Part shown: positions 10,311 through 19,760 of the stretch, piece after piece
How positions within the stretch are numbered: the stretch's first letter is position 1
Layout: every line of letters starts with the position of its first letter
Assembly: GCA_018136815.1 (NCBI GenBank)
Contig: CM030931.1
Span: 3,091,801 to 3,155,800, forward strand
Direction: 5' to 3'
Source: Isochrysis galbana
Lineage: Eukaryota > Haptophyta > Isochrysidales > Isochrysidaceae
DNA: 64,000 bases
The notes under the pieces: model-generated
The model's input: the letters and a program-made list of their open reading frames with translations, nothing else
Told to the model about the DNA's origin: nothing
Database searches by the model: none
Translations under genes and position numbers: made by a program

Positions 10311-10862
10311 GTAGTCGTAGTCAAAAAGCCCTTGTCCCTATTTGACCGCCCTATCTATTGCAATGATGAATGGCTAGTAGAGTTGCGAGTTGCCCGACCC
10401 TATGCAAATTCATTAAGCAGACTTCCGAGGAAGCAGGGAGGGTGAGGGTCGAAGCCGCCCTCCGCTAGCCGCCGGTGCCTCTCGTGACAAGAGTAGGCCC
10501 GGGGGCCCGGCGCCGCCGTTCGACAATTACGTCAGCCTTATGGCGCCTAGTGTCGCAGAGTATGAATGCTTTGTTTCCCAAATGCGGACACACAATGTCT
10601 TTGGAGGTCTATGGTAAGCCGGGTGAAGCCGATTTTCTCTTCACATGTCGAATGCCAATGCGTCGATTTGCGCCCCAAGCTACGATTGCCGTATGCTCGA
10701 CAATTCGTCCCCCTCCCCGGCCCCCGTCGCTTCCTACACTGCAGCTACAGGTTCAGTTGTCATGCGAGGGGCACTGCCGCAGAGAGTGCTTGTTCGGCGT
10801 ATGCATGGCATCCTCCATAAGCACAAAGTGTTTTGTGCTTATATGGCTGCTCATGGCCTCTT
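10311..10862. other. Intergenic region
   Basis: Nothing recognisable apart from an imperfect hairpin CATAAGCACAAAGTGTTTTGTGCTTATATG near 10816-10845, just downstream of the EF-hand gene's stop codon. It could act in 3'-end formation. Confidence 0.35.
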
Positions 10863-11919
10863 CTAATGGCCACGCGCCGCCACCCCTTTGAGCACCCGCC
10901 TATTCTCCATTTTAGTGTCTTCAACCAGACTCTGCGAATAGCGAAGAGACGGATGGTTCCTCATGAGCTGGTCTTGGCTCTTCTTTTCCATCACTAGATA
11001 TTCTGCGAAGGTCACACCGTTGTCACCTGAAGGGATGGTTGTAGAGGCCAGGGTTCCTCATCCCTTCAAGATTGACCCCTTGAACAGTCGCCATCCCCCG
11101 ATATCAGCATCCACGGTGCGCTCCATAGCAACAACAGAACCCTCCTTACATCATGGTCTTCCGCCATAGCATATGCTATGCTTTCAATGCGACCAGGGCG
11201 GATGAAGTGGAGGCACGCTTGTTACTCCTAGAATGCAAGGAATGTGCGGGCGCCCAACAAAGTATCTGGGTGGCCATCTCACCATCAATGTCCTGCTTCA
11301 TGAACTCCTTCACCATCCCATCGACCTGGTCGTTTCCCATCCGGCGGAATAGAATCTCCATGCATTCATCCGAATCAATAGTCCCAGACGAGTCCTTATC
11401 GTGCATCATGAACTCGACCATGGTGAAAAGCCTGCGCGGTTCCCAACCAGTCTTGTCCGCCCGTACTCTTTGGTACCTGCATCCAGTCGACACCGGCGGT
11501 GTTTGTCATAAAGACACCTCTCGCGTGTGAGATAAGCAGCTTCCCTATTTACGGCATCGAGTGCGCGACTCACATGAGTTTGAACTCCTCCCAGCTGAGC
11601 ATAGTATCGCAGTCCTCGTCAACCTGCACTTGGACGGAGAGATCACAGTATCAGGCAAAACAATACTGCGAGAAATGGCCGCCAGCGACAGGTACCGGCT
11701 TGCTGATGCCATCACACGTACCTCCCAAATCATGTCCTGCACCTCCTTCTTCGATGATTTGTATCCGAGATACTTGATGCAGTCAAAGAGCTCGTCAGCG
11801 TCAATCTTTTTGTCGCCGTTTTTGTCGAGCCTGTCAAAGACACGCTGCAGACTCTCGAGCTCCTGCGACTCGTTGTAGAGCTCGCGCGATTTCTTCGCCT
11901 CTTGCGCCTTGCGCGACAT
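10863..11919 (-). CDS. EF-hand calcium-binding protein, four EF-hand-like units
   Basis: Four exons on the minus strand: 11919-11722, 11623-11574, 11476-11283 and 11026-10863, 201 residues. The three introns (98, 97, 256 bases) are GT-AG and keep the frame. Calcium loops visible in order are DKNGDKKIDADE, DEDCDTMLSWEE (degenerate, split by the first intron), DKDSSGTIDSDE and DIDGDNGVTFAE (split by the last intron). The linker MYQRVRADKTGWEPRRLF is distinctive. ATG 11919 (MSRKAQEAKKSREL) is the first in-frame ATG. The layout is calmodulin-like with a charged helical N-terminus. Such proteins are common in algal flagella, but no target can be named. A (CT)n tract on the coding strand lies about 130 bases upstream of the start. 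Confidence 0.85.
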
Positions 11920-12002
11920 TCGCGTGTGCTGTGCCTGCGCGCGATGCTCCGAGAGCTCGGTGTGCGTTGAGCACCGCTGCGCCGTCCGCCCCTCGCTGTA
12001 CA

Positions 12003-12060
12003 ACCCGCCCCGAGAGAGGGGGGGTGGGGGGGGGGGGGGGGGAGGGGAGGGAGAGGAGGG

Positions 12061-12120
<60 letters not shown>
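12003..12120. repeat. Poly-G tracts and (GA)n upstream of the EF-hand gene
   Basis: G runs at about 12017-12062 are followed by an uninterrupted (GA)n to about 12119. On the EF-hand coding strand this is (CT)n followed by C runs leading to the start codon. Confidence 0.85.
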
Positions 12121-12121
<1 letters not shown>

Positions 12122-12172
12122 GATAGGAGTGCTGCTGCTGGAGGGAAGCGAAACGGCTACAAAACTGATATG

Positions 12173-12314
12173 TTACCCCCCAGGAGCCAACGCCCCCCAG
12201 GAGCTCCCGGGGGCCCCCAGGAGCTATCGGGGGGAAATTTTCTCCCGATCGCCAACAGCCCCACCGAGAGCTATCGGGGGACCGAGAAAATCCCCCGAGA
12301 GCTGTTGGGAGATT
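12173..12314. repeat. Left arm of a perfect 142-bp inverted repeat
   Basis: This arm is identical, base for base by eye, to the reverse complement of 14262-14403. It contains internal modules of the type CCCAGGAGCTCCCGGGGG and GAGAGCTATCGGGGG that can themselves pair. Similar modules continue to about 12391. Confidence 0.9.
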
Positions 12315-12390
12315 GCTCATGGGGGGTGCCGTAAGCGGATCCCCCAGTAGCTATCGGGGGGAAAGGAAATCCCCCGAGAGCAAACGGGGG

Positions 12391-12545
<155 letters not shown>

Positions 12546-12582
12546 CCCCCCCCCTCTCCCCCCCCCCCCCCCCTCCCTCCCT

Positions 12583-12985
12583 CTCTCGGGAAGCAGCGGT
12601 AGGGTGCGCGCGACAGCGCCGTTCGTCTCAGCCGCAACCTCAGTGGGTGGGGGAAGGAAGGGGAGGACGGCGGAAATAGATGGTGGGCGGCGGCGGCTCA
12701 GATGGCGAGAACAGGGGCGGTGCGCTGAGCAGCCAGGTGCAGGTCAGGTGGCGGCTGGAGGAGCGGCAAGCGTCGGTGAGAGCCAAAGGTGGTGGGGCTG
12801 GGAACGAAGAGGGAGGGCGGTCGGTACGGCGCGCCAGCACCGCACAGAGGTGGAGCGCCGGCTTTCATTGGAAGAGGGCGGCAGGGTCGGCGCGGCGACT
12901 GACAAGTTGGCAGAGTTGGTCGCTGGCCGCACCTGTCACCTGTGGCAGGCGGCGAAGGTGCACGCGCTAGAGCTCAGTGTGCGGA
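12583..12985. other. G-rich region between microsatellite and minisatellite
   Basis: The plus strand is open in one frame but its composition is Arg/Gly/Ala-rich and dominated by G. I do not support a gene. Confidence 0.35.
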
Positions 12986-13512
12986 GTCAGCTCGTTCAGT
13001 GTGTGGAGTTAACTTCTTCAGTGTCTGAAGTCAACTTGTTGAGGGCAGAGTCAACTTGTTGAGCGGGGAGTCAACATGTTGCGTGTGTGCAGTCAACTTG
13101 TCGAGGGTGTGGAGTCAACGTGTTCAGTGCGTGGAGTCAACGTGTTCAGTGTGTGGAGTCAACTCGTTGAGGGTAGAGTCACCTGGTTCAGCGTGGAGTC
13201 AACTTGTTCAGTGTGGAGTCAACTTGTTGAGTGTGGAGTCAACTTGTTTAGGGTGGGGTCAACTTGTTCTGCGTGGAGTCAACTAGTTGAGTGCGTGCAG
13301 TGAACTTGTTGCGGGTAGAGTCAACTTGCTCAGTGTGCGGAGTCAGCTCGTTCAGTGTGTGGAGTTAACTTGTTCAGTGTCTGAAGTCAACTTGTTGAGG
13401 GTACAGTCAACTTGTTGAGCGGGAAGTCGACATGTTGCGCGTGTGCAGTCAACTCGATGAGGTTGTCGAGTCAACTTGTGTTGTGTGCTGTGAAGTGAAC
13501 TCGTTGAGGGTT
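12986..13512. repeat. Minisatellite, GTGTGGAGTCAACTTGTTCA-type unit
   Basis: About 25 tandem, imperfect copies of a 17-23-base unit built around GAGTCAACTTGTTSAG. The last copies overlap the 3' end of the small minus-strand ORF at 13449-13814. Confidence 0.9.
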
Positions 13513-13814
13513 AGAGTGCTTTCGTGTTGTCGGTGAGTGTCGTTGGAGCTGAACCATTGCGCACAATCGTCACTCGTCGACGTGCGCTGGGATTTTTTTG
13601 TTCTGGCGCAGAGACGCCGCTGCTTGGCATCGAGCACGTCCCAGTTCTTGAGAAGGTGGACGATCTCAGCACGTTTTGCGGCATCCATGGCGCGGCTCTT
13701 GAAGTCAGCCACCAGCTGATAAAAGAGTCTCTTTGCCTCCTCCCACTGCTGCGGTGTCACACCTGCAGCAGCGGAAGGGGCATTGAGAAGGGGTGAGGGC
13801 GTCATCTGTGACAT
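13449..13814 (-). CDS. Hypothetical small helical protein or exon
   Basis: A minus-strand frame from ATG 13814 begins MSQMTPSPLLNAPS and continues through an amphipathic helical part (GVTPQQWEEAKRLFYQLVAD, then MDAAKRAEIVHLLKNWDVLD). That part does not look random. The C-terminal third (after about residue 75) becomes Ser/Thr-rich and is encoded by the minisatellite, so the true exon may end earlier at a splice site. The helical part has a loose resemblance to SRA1/Sec31 C-terminal helices, which I cannot confirm. The function is not recognised. Confidence 0.4.
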   Translation of the reverse strand: MSQMTPSPLLNAPSAAAGVTPQQWEEAKRLFYQLVADFKSRAMDAAKRAEIVHLLKNWDVLDAKQRRLCARTKKSQRTSTSDDCAQWFSSNDTHRQHESTLTLNEFTSQHTTQVDSTTSSS

Positions 13815-14094
13815 GCGGTGCGGGAGCGAGAGAGAGTGCGATATGAAGAAGAAGAAAGGATTTCCTGGGTGAGTTGCTGCCAGCGTTTTCTTCCATAAAC
13901 ACCCTTACCTCGATACTCTCACCGACGAGAGTCTCGTTGTAGTGTCGAAAAGTCGCAAGGCACCGCCACAAGAACGACCATAAGATTCATCGTAACAGCA
14001 CCGTAAGATTGAGGTATGAACAGAGACAGAGTACGAGGTGACTGCCAGCGAAACGGGACAGGCACCCTTGACAGCTTACGGGGGGGAATAGCGC

Positions 14095-14261
14095 CTGGGG
14101 GCTCGAGGACAGCCCCCCGATAGCTCTCGGCGCCCGTCGTTTTCCCCCAATAGCTATCGGCGCCCGTCCTTTTCCCCCCAATAGCTATCGGGGGCCGCCT
14201 TTCGCCCCCGATAGCTATTGGGGGCCGACCTTAAAACGCGATAGCTCCCCGGGGGACGTAA
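14095..14261. repeat. Array of CGATAGCTATYGG modules
   Basis: Several related modules (CCCCCGATAGCTCTCGG, CCCAATAGCTATCGG, CCCCCGATAGCTATTGGGGG) occur in succession next to the right arm of the 142-bp inverted repeat. Each is a near-palindrome centred on AGCT. Confidence 0.85.
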
Positions 14262-14403
14262 AATCTCCCAACAGCTCTCGGGGGATTTTCTCGGTCCCCC
14301 GATAGCTCTCGGTGGGGCTGTTGGCGATCGGGAGAAAATTTCCCCCCGATAGCTCCTGGGGGCCCCCGGGAGCTCCTGGGGGGCGTTGGCTCCTGGGGGG
14401 TAA
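14262..14403. repeat. Right arm of the perfect 142-bp inverted repeat
   Basis: This is the reverse complement of 12173-12314 with no mismatch found by eye. The arms are 1947 bases apart and enclose the (CT)n tract, the minisatellite and the small ORF. Confidence 0.9.
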
Positions 14404-14573
14404 GAAATACATGTCAAAGGTAGAGTAGAGAGTAGAATATAGAATAGAGTGTCCGTAGATCCTTAGAGGGAGCACAATAATTATTGACAATAAGTACTAG
14501 GAAGTATTCATGAATCACGAGACCCCCCATGCGGACCTCGCTGCTCTCCAGTGCATCATGTGCATGCGTTGGG

Positions 14574-14845
14574 TGAGATCGAGAGCGGTGTCGTCGGGCT
14601 AGAGGCTGAATCAATAGTCACAAGTAGAACTACAAGAACAAGAACAAGAACAAGAACACCTTCTTGTTCAACCGCCCCCCCCCCCCCCCACGCCCCGCTG
14701 ATATATGGCGGGTATTGGTATTGGCACCTCAATCGTGCAAGTTGTTCTTGTTCTTGATCTTGTTTCTTGTTTCTCGGGCTGTGTGTGTGTGAAGGTGTCC
14801 CCTCAGCCTCTAGCCCGACGACACCGCACACCGCTCTCGATCTCA
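14574..14845. mobile_element. Fold-back (TIR) element, non-autonomous
   Basis: The left arm 14574-14609 (TGAGATCGAGAGCGGTGTCG and on) pairs with the right arm 14803-14845, the only difference being a 7-base duplication (TGCGGTG) in the right arm. Inside are a second inverted pair ((AAGAAC)n near 14632-14656 against GTTCTTGTTCTTGATCTTG near 14748-14766) and a C run next to CGCTGATATATGGCGGG. There is no coding capacity. A piece of the interior recurs, inverted, in intron 2 of the TTL gene. Confidence 0.75.
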
Positions 14846-15315
14846 GTTGACAGTTAAACCAGAACACACACACAGCCCGGCAGTCGGCAGGCCCCCCAGA
14901 CGGTGGCAGTGTGCGGAACAGAGAAGGTGCAACTCGAGGTTCAACTGCTGGCTTCTCTCATGCACAGACAGCCACGGCACGGTTACGGCTGGCTTTCCCA
15001 TCTTCGACAATCTCGAACTCGAGAGCTTTCAAGCCACGGCTCAGCCCCAGCCCCGTACCACCCACCAGTAGCACCTCCCCCAAAACCAACAGTGCTCCGC
15101 ATTTTTGTCACCTACTTGTAAAGAAGCACCCCCGCTACCATCAACAAAAGACTGGTCACTAGTCACTAGGAGGAGGCAACGGATACAATAATCGATTTGG
15201 GGTAGAGCATGCCATTCCCTAAGTGTTGTTCATCAGTTTCACCCTCGGGAAAAGGATCTCTCTTTCCGTAGTGAACGGATTTGGACGAGAGTGTTGTCCG
15301 TCGGCGGCGGCGGCG
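14846..15315. other. Upstream region of the TTL gene
   Basis: No gene or clear regulatory site is visible. A short purine-rich stretch (15166-15180, CTAGGAGGAGGCAAC) is unremarkable. Confidence 0.3.
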
Positions 15316-16905
15316 ATGGAGGAGACCCTTGGGCGGCTGTGCGTGCTCTCGGATGCCGACGGGTCCGTCTCGCGGACGATCGCGACTTTATTCAAGGAGC
15401 GCGGCGGGACCATCGTGTCGCAAATGGCCGAGCAGGGTGGCAGTCAGCTGCTCCTCTATCTCGCCTCACCACGAGAGACTGTCCCGTGGGCCAAGCTCAA
15501 CGGCGTGTTTGTCAACAAATACAGAGGGCATTCTCTGCTCACTCGCAAATCGAGGCTGGCCAGACTGCTCCGCGGCTACACATGGCATCCACCTACTTTT
15601 GTGCTTTCTCCGCCAGAGGTGTGTAGGCCTCAGGTTGAGCGTGGTAAGAAGGTGACGCCGCTGCAAGCTCAGATCCTCGCTGACAAGCAGAGGGCCCTCG
15701 CGGAGGAAGACCAACAGGAGCGCCAGGCCCTTCGGCTCGCCGCCGCAACTCGCTCTAGTTGCTGGATAGTGAAGGATGCGCAAGGAGCAAAAGGTTCAAA
15801 TATCTACGTGTCCAGCTCAGCAGCCGAGGTGAGTGCCTTCATAGGTGCCCCACCGTTGTTGTCGATGCCATATTTTCTTCTCCATGATTCAGCGCTGCGA
15901 TGCGAGAGCTGTGCAAAATGAGAGGAACATGCCATCTACTAGCTGGCATCTTCTTCTGCATGGCATCATCGTACATTCGCCATCCTCCCTAATTCAAACG
16001 TCAGGCTGAAGCTGAGGTGGATTCAGGGCGTCACACCACGTCCACTGTCGTACAAGCTTACCTAGCCGATCCATATCTGCTTCCGGGGGAGCGCAAGTTC
16101 GACATACGAATTTGGGTACTCATCGACCCAATATTTCGGGTTTTTGCTCATCGGCAAGGAGTCTGCCGCACATCATCGGTGCCATACGATAAGCACGACT
16201 TGTCCAACACGCTTTCACATATCACAAATCATTGTATCCAAGAAACTTCGGAGAGCTTTGGTCAACATGAACCGGTACGTTTCTTCCACTGCAAATTGGT
16301 ACTAGGTCTTCGCATACTTGCACGATTGAGGTGCCAATACCTGCCATGTATCAGCAGGGCGCGCGGGGGGGGGGGGGGGCTGATCCCAAAAATGCGGCTA
16401 AGTCGATCTTTGTCTCTACATCGCAACCGAGCACCATTTTTTGATCACATTGATGCACAGCAAATGCTCTCATATCTCACGTGGAGCCACCCGATGCCCC
16501 GCCTCCCAGGGCAACGAATTATTTTTTGAGGGCTTGAGCAAGCTTCTCGCCGACGCTGCCATTTCCTTTGAAGAAGACATTTGGCCGCAAATCACGTCTA
16601 TTTTGTGCTGCGTTGGCGCTCAAGCCTGCGATGCCATGCGTAACGACCCCTCTGCAGTTGCGGACAAAACTGCTCCCCGTTGCTTTCAGCTTTTTGGCTT
16701 TGACTTCCTGCTCGATGCGCAAGCTACAATCCACTTACTTGAGGTCAATGGATCGCCCGCTTGTGCAGAGACTCTCCGAGAGACCATTGTGCGCGATCTA
16801 GTTGCGGTTCTCCTGGATGCAACAGATACCTCGAGCAGTCAAGTGGGAGGGTTCACCCAAGTCTGGAGTCCAAGCAGTGGGATGGCGGCTGACGGTCAAC
16901 GCTGA
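15316..16905 (+). CDS. TTL: Tubulin--tyrosine ligase
   Basis: Three exons, 15316-15828, 16005-16274 and 16510-16905, give 392 residues, close to the ~377 of animal TTL. Both introns are phase 0 with GTGAGT or GTACGT donors. The enzyme re-adds tyrosine to the C-terminus of detyrosinated alpha-tubulin using ATP. Diagnostic blocks are WIVKDAQGAKGSNIYVSSS (ATP-grasp loop), VVQAYLADPYLLPGERKFDI then RIWVLIDP, the block TLSHITNHCIQETSESFG, FQLFGFDFLLD and IHLLEVNGSPACAETL (metal-binding Glu/Asn). The ATG 15316 (MEETLGRLCVLSDADG) follows a CGG run and is the first ATG in frame. Intron 2 carries a fragment of the fold-back element found upstream (about 16312-16378). Confidence 0.92.
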
Positions 16906-17207
16906 TCTGGGGTGCTTCATTTGCCTTTATCATCCTCTCCAAGCAAATCGCCGCTCAGAATTCAAGTCCGTGATCCTGCAGATACTTCTTCACAAGAGTT
17001 CGTTTTTCTTCTGATGTGTGAGCCTCCGTCACCGCAAGAAATAACGCAACCGTCTCACCTAATTAATGGCCATCATTAATGGTACGTGTGTTGTGGATAA
17101 CAAGATTACCATACCTATCAGGAAGTGAGGACGTAGTTGGTATACAGCATACCCTGTTCCACAATTAAGCAAGACCCGAACCTCATGAAAGCCCAGACCC
17201 AGACGAA
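16906..17207. other. 3' flank of TTL
   Basis: Nothing recognisable apart from a palindrome TTAATGGCCATCATTAATGG near 17062-17081. Confidence 0.3.
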
Positions 17208-17516
17208 TAGTGCGATCACATCTTATCTAACACGGCAACAATCACACAAGAAGACTCAAGAAACGACCGATAGCCCGATGGCGCGGGAGGAAGCCGAGGA
17301 CTGGACTATCGGGCATCGTTACACGCCGCCTGTCACTGGCCACTAGAAACCCCACACACTGAGCCCCTAGGTAGAGCACGAGGGGGGGGCGAGCCGCAAG
17401 GCGCAAGTGTGATGGTGTGATACCGGATGCGGGCGCGGCTGCTAAATAGTTGTGCAGGGTCGCATGTCTCGTGCGCGGCTAGAATATTAAGAAGTTTATT
17501 TAGTGCGATCACATCT
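17208..17516 (+). mobile_element. SINE-sized retroinsertion with 16-bp target duplications
   Basis: TAGTGCGATCACATCT occurs at 17208-17223 and again, perfectly, at 17501-17516, bracketing 277 bases. The inserted unit ends in the conserved LINE 3' tail (AGGTAGAGCACGAGGG at 17369-17384, GCC-GCAA-GGC hairpin at 17393-17402, then AATATTAAGAAGTTTATT at the 3' end). It therefore entered by target-primed reverse transcription on the plus strand. Its 5' part (GCGCGGGAGGAAG, then TACACGCCGCC) matches the region upstream of the tail in the 9296-10310 element. It is either a SINE or a very short 5'-truncated LINE copy. Confidence 0.8.
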
Positions 17517-17715
17517 GACTTTGGAGGGTCTGTAGATAGTAGTAGTAAAAATAAACGAAGTGGCCGTGGCTCTTGCTCTTGTGCCTTTACCTTCATATAT
17601 CTTTAAATATGTGTTTCAACAGATGGCTGGCTGGCGGGAGGGACGATGCCATTATCAGCGAGGAGCGGAAAGGTGAAGGCTCATCCACGGGGCGACTGAC
17701 CCGCCGGCGCGCCCA

Positions 17716-18178
17716 CTCAAGCTCCAACCCCACCCAAGCTCCGACTCTCAAAAGCTCCAACCCTCCTCCGACCAACACCTTCGCCCCAGCCAAGCTCCAA
17801 GCAACCCCACCCAAGCTCCAACCCCACCCAAGCTCCAACCCCACCCAAGCTCCAACCCCACTCAAGCTCCAACCCCACTCAAGCTCCAACCTCACTCAAG
17901 CTCCAACCACCCAACCCCACTTCCAACCCCACTCAAGCTCCAACCCCACCCAACCCCAAGCTCCGAACCACCCAAGCTCCAAACCACCCCGAGAGCTCCC
18001 ACCCAAGCTCCAACCCTCCTCCGACCAACACCTTCGCCCCAGCCAAGCTCCAACTCCACCCAAGCTCTAACCCCACCCAAGCTCGATCCAACCCCAACCC
18101 CATCCAACCAAGCTCCAACCCCACCCAAGCTCCAACCCTCCTCCGACCAAGTTCTAACCCCACCCAAGCTCCAACACA
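17716..18178. repeat. Minisatellite, CAAGCTCCAACCCCACC unit
   Basis: About 25 tandem copies of a 17-base unit with point and length variants, C/A-rich on the plus strand. Open frames across it are a by-product of the repeat. Confidence 0.95.
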
Positions 18179-18579
18179 AAGGATATCCATTGTTTTCTAT
18201 CATGGCACCAAGGCCAAAGTGGTTGTGTCGGGTGGCTGGAGGAAAGTGTGCTTTTAGATTGGTGTTGTGCCCGCATAGCGTTTTCGTACGTTACTAAGGA
18301 ATAACAAATCTAACCAAACAATGTCGGATCCAGAGTATTTCCACTCGCTTACAACTGCCTCTCGCTCATCCATCCCCACCGCAAGGCAGGGGTCGCGAGG
18401 GTGGCGGAACGGCACCACCGGGGTCGGTTCGCTTGTTTCGACAAACAACTGGGAAGACCCCAGCGCTACTCTGCGCGCCACTCGTTCTATAAGAGTAGCA
18501 ACAAGCGCCCCAGTGGGTTTTGTGATAACGTCAACGTTGGGGTAACAACTTGCACAAGGATGGGAGCTTGGATGTGGCG
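18179..18579. other. Intergenic region
   Basis: No supported gene. A plus frame from ATG 18321 (MSDPEYFHSLTTASRSSIPT) is Ser/Thr/Arg-rich without a recognisable domain. Confidence 0.3.
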
Positions 18580-18800
18580 TCAGAAACTGTGTTTATCCCC
18601 TCTTCGGCAATCGGCAATGAAGTTCATGGAGATATCAAGGTCGATGAGATTGTTCAAGGCCCCCTGAGAGAGGATATGAGCAAATGCCTTGATTCCCTCA
18701 TCGCTGATCTGATTCCACGCGAGATCGAGGTGCATGAGATTACTCGCCATGGACAGTACCTCAGCAATCAGCAAATGCCTTCATCTGTCTGCGCCTTTGC
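18580..18800 (-). pseudogene. Leucine-rich-repeat fragment (NLR/RanGAP-type)
   Basis: On the minus strand the peptide TDEGI, then after a one-base frameshift LLIAEVLSMASNLMHLDLAW, NQISDEGIKAFAHILSQG and LNNLIDLDISMNFI gives two ribonuclease-inhibitor-type leucine-rich repeats with the diagnostic L-x-x-L-D-L-x-x-N pattern. Sequence beyond 18580 and above 18800 does not continue the repeats. It overlaps the N-terminal coding part of the plus-strand ankyrin gene and is frameshifted, so I take it as a relic. Confidence 0.6.
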
Positions 18801-19228
18801 CGAGGGGTAGCGCGTGGCCGCTGCCGGAGGAGCTGCTCCAGCACATGCCTCTTGAGAATTGGGATCACGAAGTGCACCCGCTGCGGCGCGCGGTGGCGAG
18901 CAACAACGTGGGTGTGGTGCGTCTGCTGCTGGCGGCGGGTGTGTCCCCCAACTGGCAAGACCGAGCTGACAGGCAGACGGCGCTGATGTCGGCGTGCCAT
19001 CGTGTCCATCCCCATCTGGTGCAGGTGCTACTTGAAGCGGGCGCTCGATTGGAAGTGAGGGACAAGGAGGGTCGGACGGCGCGCGATCACGCGGCATCGG
19101 GATGGGGGGTCGGTCAGTTTGAAGGGTTGTTGAGCCAGCTGAAGTGCTGCCGAATCAGCCAACACCAGAGCACTTGGTCTACCCGGTGTGTTTTGTGGGA
19201 CGGCTTTGTTCTCAGCAAACTACTTTAA
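18734..19228 (+). CDS. Ankyrin-repeat protein, 164 aa
   Basis: The plus frame from ATG 18734 to TAA 19228 contains about two and a half ankyrin repeats: HPLRRAVASNNVGVVRLLLA followed by AGVSPNWQDRADRQTALMSA, then VHPHLVQVLLEAGARLEVRD and KEGRTARDHA. Typical features are the TALMSAC turn, VRLLLAAG and VQVLLEAGA helices. The first 30 residues overlap the LRR relic on the other strand and may not belong to the ancestral gene. The C-terminal tail (LKCCRISQHQSTWSTRC) is unrelated to ankyrin. An upstream exon may exist. Ankyrin repeats bind other proteins; the partner is unknown. Confidence 0.7.
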   Translation: MRLLAMDSTSAISKCLHLSAPLPRGSAWPLPEELLQHMPLENWDHEVHPLRRAVASNNVGVVRLLLAAGVSPNWQDRADRQTALMSACHRVHPHLVQVLLEAGARLEVRDKEGRTARDHAASGWGVGQFEGLLSQLKCCRISQHQSTWSTRCVLWDGFVLSKLL

Positions 19229-19559
19229 AATAATTTTCAAAGAGGTAGAAGTCACGAGGTGGGGGGCAGTCGGGGGGGGGAGCGGGGGGGGGGGGGGGGG
19301 GCAGTAGAAGTCACAAGTGCAAAACGGGGACGGTAGAAGTCCCGCGCCTTAGCTCACCTTCCTACTCCCTCACACCCTACTACTACTACGCCCACAGATC
19401 TCTTCTTCTTCCACTCGCGAATACCAATCGCACAAACCAACAAGCACCGCTGATGACGCCCCAAACCAACACATCTCGACTCATCAGGGGTCGGGGGGGG
19501 GGGGGGACACCGGCCTCTTAGCGGCACACACAGGAGGAGGAAAAGCACCCAACCGCTAG
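19229..19559. repeat. Poly-G tracts with repeated GTAGAAGTC
   Basis: Long G runs at about 19276-19302 and 19493-19505. The 9-mer GTAGAAGTC occurs three times (about 19246, 19305 and 19333). No gene seen. Confidence 0.6.
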
Positions 19560-19760
19560 GGGCCGGAACTGTCGGAACACCCGCCCGATCCCGCCACGCC
19601 TGCGCAACCCGAGCCCCTATGTCCTACGTAGCGCACGAGGGGAGTAGCCGCATGGCAGGATGGGAGGGGAAAGGAAGGGGCGTGGCTATGGCTATTGATA
19701 AGAGGCGCAAAGCCGCGTGCGAGGCGAGAAATTTAAATAAATGATGATTTTTTTTAGTAT
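19560..19760 (+). mobile_element. LINE/SINE 3' tail, solitary copy
   Basis: GTAGCGCACGAGGGG at 19628-19642, a GCC-GCAT-GGC hairpin at 19647-19656, GGGGCGTGGCT, GCGAGGCGAGAAATTTAAATAA and an oligo-T end near 19755 match the tail of the other plus-strand copies. Confidence 0.7.

Noticed and set aside
17573-18203. Open frames on both strands over 17573-18203
   Set aside because: They are produced by the 17-base CAAGCTCCAACCCCACC minisatellite, which has no stop codons in several frames.
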